DNA from: Phycisphaerae bacterium
GTDB taxonomy: Bacteria; Planctomycetota; Phycisphaerae; JAAYCJ01
NCBI GenBank assembly: GCA_012729815.1
Contig: JAAYCJ010000242.1
Span: 1 to 49,698 of the forward strand
Direction of reading: 5' to 3'
DNA length: 49,698 nucleotides
Numbering within the stretch: position 1 is the stretch's first letter; each line of letters opens with the position of its first letter. The notes below the pieces were generated by a model that was not told the DNA's origin, searched no databases, and was given only the letters and a program-made list of their open reading frames with translations. The position numbers and the translations under genes are program-made. Of the stretch, positions 9,014-15,449 are shown in pieces.

Positions 9014-9742
9014 CTAGAAAGACCACGCACTGTTTCGAAAGAGGGTATCCGCCCCCAGGGTGTACCAAGGGGGGTTGTTGTAGTGATCGCAATGGATCAT
9101 CTCGACGTGGCCGTCCACAAACAGCGTCTGTCGCAGCAGTTCGCTGTGCAGCGCGGCCGGCTGCTCGCTGTAGCTCGGCGCTATGCGGCAGTACCAGTAC
9201 TCGCACAGCAGCAACAGTTCCGACGCCCGGTGACTTGGCGCTTGTTGCGGCGGGCAGTTCACTGTGGTCTCTGTGTTGCCCAGCCAGGGGTTCATCGAGT
9301 AGTTGCCGCCGTTGCCGAACTGACCGCAGGCCGATCCCTCCGGATCGGACGGGCACCGCAGCAGGTTCGGCGCCGCGGCGGCGGGCGAGGTGGCGGGATC
9401 GATTGCCGCATAGGCTGCAATCTTCTGCGGCCACGTGGTGTTCGTGGCCCGCTCGTACGCCAACGGCAGCCAATCGGAATAGTCGTCGACGTAATGATGA
9501 AAAGCCGTACCCAACTGCCGGAGGTTCGACCCGCACGTCACCCGCCGGGCTCCTTCGCGGGCGCTGGCCAGCGCCGGCAGCAGCATCGACACCAGCACCG
9601 CAATGATCGCCACCACCACCAAAAGCTCAATCAACGTAAATGATTTCGAATTCCGAATTTCGGATTTCGAATGGACAGGCGGTCGTCGTATTGGCGGGCA
9701 ATCCATAGAAGTCAACACCATCTCCTTGCCAAGCTCAGGCAT
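9014..9742 (-). CDS. Type IV pilin-like (prepilin N-methylation) protein of the planctomycetal type
   Basis: The protein has about 242 aa. The prepilin signature [20 protein letters not shown] begins near residue 37, after a long leader, and is followed by [23 protein letters not shown]. Near the end it has [17 protein letters not shown], the VDGH block usual in the abundant pseudopilin-like proteins of Planctomycetota. These are processed by prepilin peptidase and anchored in the envelope; most have no known individual function. The start is uncertain. ATG 9742 lies 8 nt after a good -10 box and could be leaderless; ATG 9721, GTG 9718 and TTG 9715 follow an AAGGAG. The part of the leader just before FTLIELL is encoded by a simple TTCGAA-type repeat (9642-9672). 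Confidence 0.85.
   Translation of the reverse strand: MPELGKEMVLTSMDCPPIRRPPVHSKSEIRNSKSFTLIELLVVVAIIAVLVSMLLPALASAREGARRVTCGSNLRQLGTAFHHYVDDYSDWLPLAYERATNTTWPQKIAAYAAIDPATSPAAAAPNLLRCPSDPEGSACGQFGNGGNYSMNPWLGNTETTVNCPPQQAPSHRASELLLLCEYWYCRIAPSYSEQPAALHSELLRQTLFVDGHVEMIHCDHYNNPPWYTLGADTLFRNSAWSF
9642..9672. repeat. AT-rich TTCGAAT/CCGAAT short repeat inside the pilin leader
   Basis: A low-complexity stretch built from 'ttcgaat' and 'ccgaattt' words encodes SEIRNSKS directly before the FTLIELL core. Its composition differs sharply from the GC-rich surroundings. A related 'gaaatttcgaat' word occurs at the heparinase gene start near 17430-17441. Repeats of this style are dispersed in many planctomycetal genomes (recalled, not tested here). 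Confidence 0.5.
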
Positions 9743-9750
9743 CAACGGCT

Positions 9751-9779
9751 AGTCTACTGGAACCGGGCGGCCGAGTCAA
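9751..9779 (-). promoter_or_regulatory. Predicted sigma70-type promoter for the pilin/glycosidase genes
   Basis: On the minus strand TTGACT (9774-9779) is followed by a 17-bp spacer and TAGACT (9751-9756). Transcription would begin around 9744, almost at the first possible start codons of the pilin gene. Confidence 0.45.
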
Positions 9780-9790
9780 GGTGTTTTTTG

Positions 9791-9808
9791 TGATGTCACG
9801 TGAAATCA
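9791..9808. promoter_or_regulatory. Palindromic operator candidate for the adjacent LacI-family regulator
   Basis: TGATGTCACGTGAAATCA is an 18-bp palindrome with a single mismatched pair and a central CG, the symmetry expected of LacI-family operators. It sits between the two divergent promoters, 11 bp upstream of the pilin -35 box and 22 bp upstream of the lacI-type -35 box. Autoregulation plus control of the neighbouring gene is the simplest reading. Confidence 0.5.
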
Positions 9809-9830
9809 GCCGATTCAGGCGATTCCGCCC

Positions 9831-9860
9831 TTGACCGCGGCGGGCCGGACGGGGTATACT
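9831..9860 (+). promoter_or_regulatory. Predicted promoter of the LacI-family gene
   Basis: TTGACC (9831-9836), an 18-bp spacer and TATACT (9855-9860) precede the ATG at 9868 by only 7 nt, which would make the transcript leaderless or nearly so. Confidence 0.5.
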
Positions 9861-9867
9861 GGAGGCC

Positions 9868-10869
9868 ATGTCGGACCAGAAACCCCCAGCCGCGATGACC
9901 ATGGCCCAGATCGCCCGCCTCGCCGGGGTCTCCCGGACCGCGGTCTCAGCCGTCCTGAACAAACGCCAGGGAACCACCCGTCTGAAGCCCGAGACGCGTC
10001 AGCGGATCGAAACCCTCCTGCGCCAGACCCGCTACCGGCCCAACAGTGTGGGCAAAGCCCTGGTCTTGCGGCGAAGCCTGCTGGTCGGCGTCATGGCCCA
10101 GGAGGTCGGCTGGTCCTTCATGCCCCAGGCCCTCCAGGGCATCGAAGACTTCGCCGAAGACCGCGGCTGCGGCGTCCTGGTCATGACCGGCCGGCACGAG
10201 CCGCAGCGGGAGGAGCGGGTTCTCGAGTTCCTCCTCGAACGCCGCACCGACGGGATCATCCTCGCTCCGCTCTCCGGCATGTCCAGCCGCATGCGAGAGC
10301 TCCTGATCGAAAAGAAGACGCCCATCGTCTACCTCTTTCACGAGCCCGCCGACCCGCTGCCCGGCGCGCGAGCCGTCCGCGTCGATGAGGTTCGCCTCGG
10401 CCAACTCGCGGTTCAACATCTTCTCGAAAAGGGCCATCGTCACATCGCCTGCATCGGCATGCCGCCGGAGATCCGGCAGGGCATCGACCTGGCCGCCCAA
10501 GCCGTCGCCGACGCGGCCGTCGAGCACTGGGAGTGGGAAACGCCGCGCCCCGAGGCCCCGCCCGGCTTCCATCGCTGGCGCCAGGCCGACCCGCAGCCGA
10601 CCGCGGTGTTCGTCCGCGGCGACGAACACGCCTGCGCATTTATGAACCTGGCCCTCCGCTTCGGCTTCAAGGTTCCCGACGACCTGGCGATCATCGGAGT
10701 CGACGACCTGCCCCCCGCCCGAGACGCCGTGGTGCCCATGACCACGATCAGCCAGCCGAAGTACGAACAGGGATTCCAAGCCGCGAAACTGCTCTTCGAC
10801 CTGATGGACGGCAAACCGCGAAATAACGTCATCCTCAAGCCCGAACTGGTCCCGCGCCAGTCCACCTGA
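9868..10869 (+). CDS. LacI-family transcriptional regulator
   Basis: The protein has 333 aa, the normal family length. An N-terminal helix-turn-helix is seen in MAQIARLAGVSRTAVSAVLN, followed by a hinge-helix region (YRPNSVGKALVLRRS) and a periplasmic-binding-protein-like sensor domain with RTDGIILAPLSG, HLLEKGHRHIACIGMP and AIIGVDDLPPARDAV, and the late TTISQPKYEQGFQAA block. The effector is probably a sugar or sugar derivative, which cannot be specified. ATG 9868 follows a good promoter by 7 nt; GGAGG lies only 2 nt away, so either leaderless initiation or ATG 9895 is possible. It diverges from the pilin and glycosidase genes, which it probably regulates through the palindrome at 9791-9808. 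Confidence 0.92.
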   Translation: MSDQKPPAAMTMAQIARLAGVSRTAVSAVLNKRQGTTRLKPETRQRIETLLRQTRYRPNSVGKALVLRRSLLVGVMAQEVGWSFMPQALQGIEDFAEDRGCGVLVMTGRHEPQREERVLEFLLERRTDGIILAPLSGMSSRMRELLIEKKTPIVYLFHEPADPLPGARAVRVDEVRLGQLAVQHLLEKGHRHIACIGMPPEIRQGIDLAAQAVADAAVEHWEWETPRPEAPPGFHRWRQADPQPTAVFVRGDEHACAFMNLALRFGFKVPDDLAIIGVDDLPPARDAVVPMTTISQPKYEQGFQAAKLLFDLMDGKPRNNVILKPELVPRQST

Positions 10870-10897
10870 ACATCGAGCTTCCCGCAGCGGCGAACCC

Positions 10898-11383
10898 TCA
10901 CAGCGTCATGCCGTACGTCCGCGCGTCGAACAGCCGCTCGAAGCCCGCCCGCTCGTACATCTTCCTGGCGGCGGCGTGGCCGTCGTTGAGGCCCGTCTGC
11001 ACCTCCGCGATCGTCATCCCGCGGCGGCGAAGCTCTTCCAGAACGAACGCAAGCTGCCGCGAGCCGACGCCGGTCCCCTGGACGTCCGGATGGACGCCGT
11101 TTTGCCCGACCTGCCCGATGCCGGTTGAACTGTCCGAGTGGGCGCTGCAAAAGCCGACCACCCGCCCCTCCGCCTCGGTGACAAACCAGTCGTCGAGCCC
11201 GCTGAAGGCTTCGGCCTTCAGCGCCTCGACCTTCCGCTGGTCCCACGGTTTGCCGCCGACCTGAATGCCATACCGCTGCTCGCGCAGGTAGTCCAAGCCG
11301 ATGTTCCAGATCCGCCGCACGATCGCCTCGACCGCCGGCCAGTCCTCCGGGCGCATCGGCCGAATGTCCGCCGACTCTGACAT
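10898..11383 (-). CDS. GNAT-family N-acetyltransferase
   Basis: The product has 161 aa. The start ATG 11383 has a strong AAGGAGG 5 nt upstream; the frame runs on to 11425 but without an RBS. GNAT features run in order: IRPMRPEDWPAVEAIV (beta1-alpha1), DWFVTEAEGRVVGFCSA (beta3/4), the acetyl-CoA motif A region NGVHPDVQGTGVGSRQL, and motif B LNDGHAAARKMYERAGFE. The motif A loop reads QGTGVG, matching the Q/RxxGxG/A consensus. The substrate is unknown. It converges with the LacI gene (28 bp between stops) and diverges from the glycosidase at 11506. Confidence 0.9.
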   Translation of the reverse strand: MSESADIRPMRPEDWPAVEAIVRRIWNIGLDYLREQRYGIQVGGKPWDQRKVEALKAEAFSGLDDWFVTEAEGRVVGFCSAHSDSSTGIGQVGQNGVHPDVQGTGVGSRQLAFVLEELRRRGMTIAEVQTGLNDGHAAARKMYERAGFERLFDARTYGMTL

Positions 11384-11505
11384 GACGGCCTCCTTCCTCG
11401 CCGCCATTCTACCGACTCGCCGCACGCGAGGCCCCCGTCAATCCTTGACTTCCCCTCACCGCGGCCATAGAAGATGGCGCAAGTCATTCTGACGGAGACG
11501 CAACG

Positions 11506-13569
11506 ATGGCTCAATTCTGGTACGCTCACGCCTATCGGCGGAACGTGGTGGACATGCACATCACCGACGACGATCCGCAATTCATGACCCGGATCGACCC
11601 GAAGCGCTACGCAGCCATGCTGAAGAAGTCCGGCGTCCAATCAGCCGTCGTCTACGCCCACTCCCACGTCGGCCACACCTACTATCCGACCAAGGTCGGC
11701 CATACGCACGGCAACCTCCAGGGACGCGATCTGTTCGGCGAACTGGTCGCCGAGTGCCACCGCGAAAAAATCGCCGTCCAGGCCTATTACAGCCTGATCT
11801 TCAACACCTGGGCCTACCGCGCCTTTCCCGACTGGCGGATCATCGACGTGAACGGGCGCGGCCACGGCGATAGCAGTCGCTATGGCGTCTGCTGTCCCAA
11901 CTCGCCCTATCGCGACCACGTCGCCGCCCAGGTCGAAGAGCTGTGCACCGCGTACCCCTTCGAAGGGATTCGTTTCGACATGACCTTCTGGCCCGCCGTC
12001 TGCTACTGCCCGCATTGTGCGAGACGTTTCGCCGAGGAAGTCGGCGGCGAACTGCCGCGGACCATCGACTGGACCGACCGGCGATGGACGGCGTTCCAGC
12101 GGGCCCGCGAACGGTGGCTGGTGGACTTCGCCGCATTGGCCACCGCCACCGTGCGGCGGTTCCGGCCGGAGGTCTCGGTCGAACACCAGGCCTCAGCCTA
12201 CCCGCTGACCTGGCAGTTCGGCGTCTCGGTCGATCTGGTCGAGCACAACGACTTCCTCCAGGGCGACTTCTACGGCGGAGCCCTGCAGGGCTCGTTCGTC
12301 TGCAAGCTGCTGGCCGACCTGACGCCCAATCAGCCGTTCGCCTTCGAGACGTCGATCGCCCTGGGCCTGGGCGACCACACCTCGATCAAGCCCGAGCACC
12401 TGCTTGAAGCCAAGGCCTGCCGGGCCATCTCCAACGGCGGGGGGTTCGTGTTCATCGACGCGATCGACCCGGTCGGCACACTGGACCGTCGCCGGTACGA
12501 GCGGATGGGCCGCGTCTTCGCCCGGACGAGTCGTTTCGACCCATACCTCGGCGGACGGATGGTCCACGACGTGGGCATCTACATGTCTACCGAGTCCAAG
12601 CACGACCCGGACGACACCGGCCGCAAACCGACCGAAGGTTCGCACAAAACTCCCCACGTCAGCGCCTGCCTCGGTGCCGCTGAGGCGATGATCGAGGCCA
12701 ACATTCCCTATGGCGTGGTCACGCGAAAGGGCCTCGACCGGCTTTCGCGGTTTTCAATCCTTGTGCTGCCCAACGTGCTGATGATGAGCGAGCAGGAGGC
12801 CGAGGCGATCCGCCAATACGTGCGGCAAGGCGGCTGCGTGTATGCCAGCCGGTTTACCTCGCTGACCACACCGGACGGCGCGAGGCAGCGAGACTTCCTG
12901 CTGGCCGATGTCTTTGGTGCGACCTTCGACGGCGAAACGAAGGAGGCCTACACCTACATCGCTCCGACCGGAGCGGGCAAGCGAGTCCTCGACCAGTACG
13001 ACGATCAGTATCCGCTGGGCATGGCGAACCGCCAGGTGATGATCCAGCCGCACGAGAGCGCCAAGGTGCTCGGCCGACTCGCTCTGCCCTACACCGATCC
13101 CGCCGATCCGCAGCGGTTCGCCTCGATCCATAGCAATCCGCCGGGCCGGCCGACCGACCGTCCGGCGATCGTGCTCCACCGCTTCGGCAAGGGCCGGGCC
13201 ATCTACGCCGCAGCGGACCTCGAGAGCCTCGAAGACCGTCGCTGGGTCTTCGCCAACCTGATCCGCTCACTGGCCCCGCGACGCGGATTTGCCTTCGAAA
13301 GCGATGCCCCCAAACCGGTCGAGCTGACGCTGTTCGATCAGCCGGAGCGGTCGCGAATGATCCTGCACGTGCTGAACTTCCAGGAGCCGATGCCGAATAT
13401 CCCGGTGAACGACATCCACGTGCGGGTCCGCCTCGATGACCGCGCGCTCAAGGCGGTGACCGAAGTCCCCAGCCGCAAGAAGGTCCGGTTCAAGATCAGC
13501 AAAGGCTTCGTCGAATTCGCGATCGACCGCCTCGAGACCTTCCGCATGTTCGAACTGCGCTGCCGCTGA
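11506..13569 (+). CDS. GHL6-like glycoside hydrolase with amidotransferase-like/trimerisation domain
   Basis: The protein has 687 aa and no signal peptide, so it is probably cytoplasmic. The N-terminal 340 residues are a TIM-barrel of the hypothetical glycosyl hydrolase 6 / alpha-fucosidase-like type: VVDMHITDDDPQ, VYAHSHVGHTYYPTKVG, YPFEGIRFDMTFWP, then CYCPHCARRFAEEVGGE, a Cys-rich loop typical of this group. A Rossmann-like domain similar to the beta-galactosidase trimerisation domain follows (HVSACLGAAEAMIEANIPY, LVLPNVLMMSEQEAEAIR, YVRQGGCVYAS), then a C-terminal beta domain. The start is chosen on GGAG about 8 nt upstream. A possible promoter reads TTGACT at 11444 with TAGAAG 18 bp on. 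The substrate is unknown; context suggests plant or algal glycans or host-type fucosides. Confidence 0.82.
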   Translation: MAQFWYAHAYRRNVVDMHITDDDPQFMTRIDPKRYAAMLKKSGVQSAVVYAHSHVGHTYYPTKVGHTHGNLQGRDLFGELVAECHREKIAVQAYYSLIFNTWAYRAFPDWRIIDVNGRGHGDSSRYGVCCPNSPYRDHVAAQVEELCTAYPFEGIRFDMTFWPAVCYCPHCARRFAEEVGGELPRTIDWTDRRWTAFQRARERWLVDFAALATATVRRFRPEVSVEHQASAYPLTWQFGVSVDLVEHNDFLQGDFYGGALQGSFVCKLLADLTPNQPFAFETSIALGLGDHTSIKPEHLLEAKACRAISNGGGFVFIDAIDPVGTLDRRRYERMGRVFARTSRFDPYLGGRMVHDVGIYMSTESKHDPDDTGRKPTEGSHKTPHVSACLGAAEAMIEANIPYGVVTRKGLDRLSRFSILVLPNVLMMSEQEAEAIRQYVRQGGCVYASRFTSLTTPDGARQRDFLLADVFGATFDGETKEAYTYIAPTGAGKRVLDQYDDQYPLGMANRQVMIQPHESAKVLGRLALPYTDPADPQRFASIHSNPPGRPTDRPAIVLHRFGKGRAIYAAADLESLEDRRWVFANLIRSLAPRRGFAFESDAPKPVELTLFDQPERSRMILHVLNFQEPMPNIPVNDIHVRVRLDDRALKAVTEVPSRKKVRFKISKGFVEFAIDRLETFRMFELRCR

Positions 13570-13672
13570 TCCAGTGGCCCGGAGATTGCCGCCGATCATC
13601 AAGGACGCCAGAGCCTTCCATCCAGCCGTTGCCGCACGAATTCATCGGTCGCATTGGAATGGGTCGGTGCGT

Positions 13673-13678
13673 TATAAT
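13673..13678 (+). promoter_or_regulatory. Perfect -10 box upstream of the metzincin gene
   Basis: TATAAT stands 29 nt before the ATG at 13708. No convincing -35 is found at normal spacing, so the promoter call is tentative. Confidence 0.3.
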
Positions 13679-13707
13679 TGGTGTGACCTGTTTCCAGCCG
13701 GTGGGGG

Positions 13708-14655
13708 ATGTGTCGCGTGTGGTGGATGCCGATAGCGCTGGTCCTGATCGGGGGGACGATCATGGCTCAGGACGAATCCAGGGATGGTCGCGCGGATGCT
13801 CTGCGGCGAACGATGGGGCAACTCGAACCGCTGCACAAACCGCTGGGCCCGCCGCGGCCGGGCGACTGGCTGGCCGTCCACCGCGAGCCGGGCCAGAGCT
13901 TCGACCAGTACATCCGCTCCCGTCCCACCGTGCCCACCTCGCGGCGGCGGGTGATCTACATTCAGCCGCTGGGCGATTTCACCGACGGCCAGCGGCGGGT
14001 GGTTGCCCTGACCGCCGAGCTGACCGAGGACTACTTCGACCTGCCGACGAGGATGCTGGAGAGCCTGCCGCTCAGCGTGATTCCGGCGCGGGCCCGCCGC
14101 GTCCATCCCGTCTGGAAGGTTGATCAGGTCCTGACCACCTACGTGCTGGACGAACTGCTTCGCCCGAAGCTGCCGGACGACGCCTTCGCCTGCATCGCGT
14201 TTACCGCCAGCGACCTGTGGCCCGGACGCGGCTGGAACTTCGTCTTCGGCCAGGCCTCGCTCCGCGAACGGGTCGGTGTCTGGTCGCTGTTCCGCAACGG
14301 CGATCCGGACGCGGGCGACGACGAGTTCCGTGCGTGCCTGCGGCGGACGGCCAAGACCGGCGTCCACGAACTGGGCCACATGTTCTCGATACTCCACTGC
14401 GTCGCCTTCGAGTGCGGTATGAACGGCAGCAACAGCGAAGCCGAGAAGGACCGCCGGCCGCTGTGGCTGGGGCCGCAGTGCCTGGCCAAGGTCTGCTGGG
14501 CGACCGGGGCCGATCCGGTGCGGCGGTATCGCAGGCTCCTGGCGTTCTGCGACGCGCACGGCCTGGAGGAGGAAGCGGACTTCTACCGCCGCTCGCTGGC
14601 CGCCCTGGGCCATCCGGCCACTTTGCCGGCGACCGCGCCGGCGATCGGCGATTGA
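13708..14655 (+). CDS. Secreted archaemetzincin-like zinc protease (M54 type)
   Basis: The protein has 315 aa with a hydrophobic N-terminus (MPIALVLIGGTIMAQ, either from ATG 13708 or ATG 13726), so it is probably exported. The core reads HELGHMFSILHC, then VAFECGM, SNSEAEKDRRP and QCLAKVC. This matches the archaemetzincin signature HExxHxxGx3Cx4CxM followed by a second Cys pair, with deviations: Ser replaces the usual Gly after the second His pair, and the last Cys pair is spaced C-x4-C rather than CxxC. The first zinc ligands (two His and the Glu) are intact, as is the structural C-x4-C-x-M. Archaemetzincins are usually cytosolic and about 180-200 aa, so an exported, longer version is unusual. 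The following ATPase gene has its own promoter inside this gene's end. Confidence 0.8.
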   Translation: MCRVWWMPIALVLIGGTIMAQDESRDGRADALRRTMGQLEPLHKPLGPPRPGDWLAVHREPGQSFDQYIRSRPTVPTSRRRVIYIQPLGDFTDGQRRVVALTAELTEDYFDLPTRMLESLPLSVIPARARRVHPVWKVDQVLTTYVLDELLRPKLPDDAFACIAFTASDLWPGRGWNFVFGQASLRERVGVWSLFRNGDPDAGDDEFRACLRRTAKTGVHELGHMFSILHCVAFECGMNGSNSEAEKDRRPLWLGPQCLAKVCWATGADPVRRYRRLLAFCDAHGLEEEADFYRRSLAALGHPATLPATAPAIGD

Positions 14656-14680
14656 GCGCCGCCGCGCCGGCCGCTACAAT
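14652..14680 (+). promoter_or_regulatory. Predicted promoter for the ATPase gene, leaderless type
   Basis: TTGAGC (14652-14657), a 17-bp spacer and TACAAT (14675-14680) are followed by ATG after exactly 7 nt, with no Shine-Dalgarno sequence. The -35 overlaps the stop codon of the upstream protease gene. Confidence 0.45.
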
Positions 14681-14687
14681 CGCCCGC

Positions 14688-15449
14688 ATGGATCACAGCC
14701 TGCGACAGCACTGCGCCGAGTTGGATCGCTGCAACCAGCGCGGTGGACGGATGCTCTCGATCTTCGACCTGCTCGACGCCGGATCGCTCGATCTGGACCT
14801 GGCGACGTACCTGATGGCCCGGATCAGCCGCGGCGCGTCGCTCATGGTCGGGGCCTCGCCCGGCGGGGCGGGCAAGACCACGGTCATGGCGGCGCTGCTG
14901 AATCTGGGTCCGGCGGACCGGCCGCTGGTGGCGGCGACGCCCGAGGCGGTGCACGCAGCGGCGCGGTCGCCGTCGCGCCCTGGCTGCTACATCTGCCATG
15001 AGATTGGATCAGGCGACTATTTCGCGTATCTCTGGGGCGAAACGCTGCGCGGGTACTGCGGCCTGGGACGCCGCGGGCACATGCTGGCGACCAACCTGCA
15101 CGCGGACGATCCGGCTGAGGCCCGCGATCAGGTCTGCGGCGATAATGCGGTGCCGATCGAGGATTTCAACCGGTTCGAGCTGATGGTCTTCCTGCGGGTC
15201 GATGGCGGCTGGCATCCGCGCCGGCGGATCGAGAGGGTCTATGCCGGCGATGGAAGTAACGGGCATCGGCTGATCTTCGACGCCGCAGCCGGATTGACTC
15301 CGGACCTCAATTCATCCGATTGTACCGGCGACGTGGCGTATGCCCAACGCTGCCGGCGGTTTCTCGAACACACGCTGGCAACGCCAACGCGGACGATCGA
15401 GCAGACCCGCCGGGCGGTGCTGGAGTTCTTTCAGTCCAGCCAGACCTGA
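14688..15449 (+). CDS. Small PilT/VirB11-like P-loop ATPase
   Basis: The product has 253 aa. The Walker A loop is GASPGGAGKTT. HMLATNLHADDPAEARDQV resembles the His-box region (TLHAND-type) of type II/IV secretion ATPases and their relatives, and ICHEIGSGDYFAYLWGET lies in the place of the Walker B/Asp-box. The protein is shorter than PilT or GspE (340 aa and up) and lacks an obvious N-terminal domain, so it is a minimal member of the family or a derived relative. No other secretion genes are beside it; its partner might be the envelope pilins coded elsewhere. The start is placed at ATG 14688 directly after a -10 box; the frame stays open upstream but overlaps the protease. The 3' end overlaps the convergent heparinase gene by 19 bp. 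Confidence 0.7.
   Translation: MDHSLRQHCAELDRCNQRGGRMLSIFDLLDAGSLDLDLATYLMARISRGASLMVGASPGGAGKTTVMAALLNLGPADRPLVAATPEAVHAAARSPSRPGCYICHEIGSGDYFAYLWGETLRGYCGLGRRGHMLATNLHADDPAEARDQVCGDNAVPIEDFNRFELMVFLRVDGGWHPRRRIERVYAGDGSNGHRLIFDAAAGLTPDLNSSDCTGDVAYAQRCRRFLEHTLATPTRTIEQTRRAVLEFFQSSQT

Noticed and set aside
9789-9810. CRP-like TGTGA site upstream of the pilin gene
   Set aside because: The second half-site TCACA is absent; the palindrome centred on CACGTG explains the region better.
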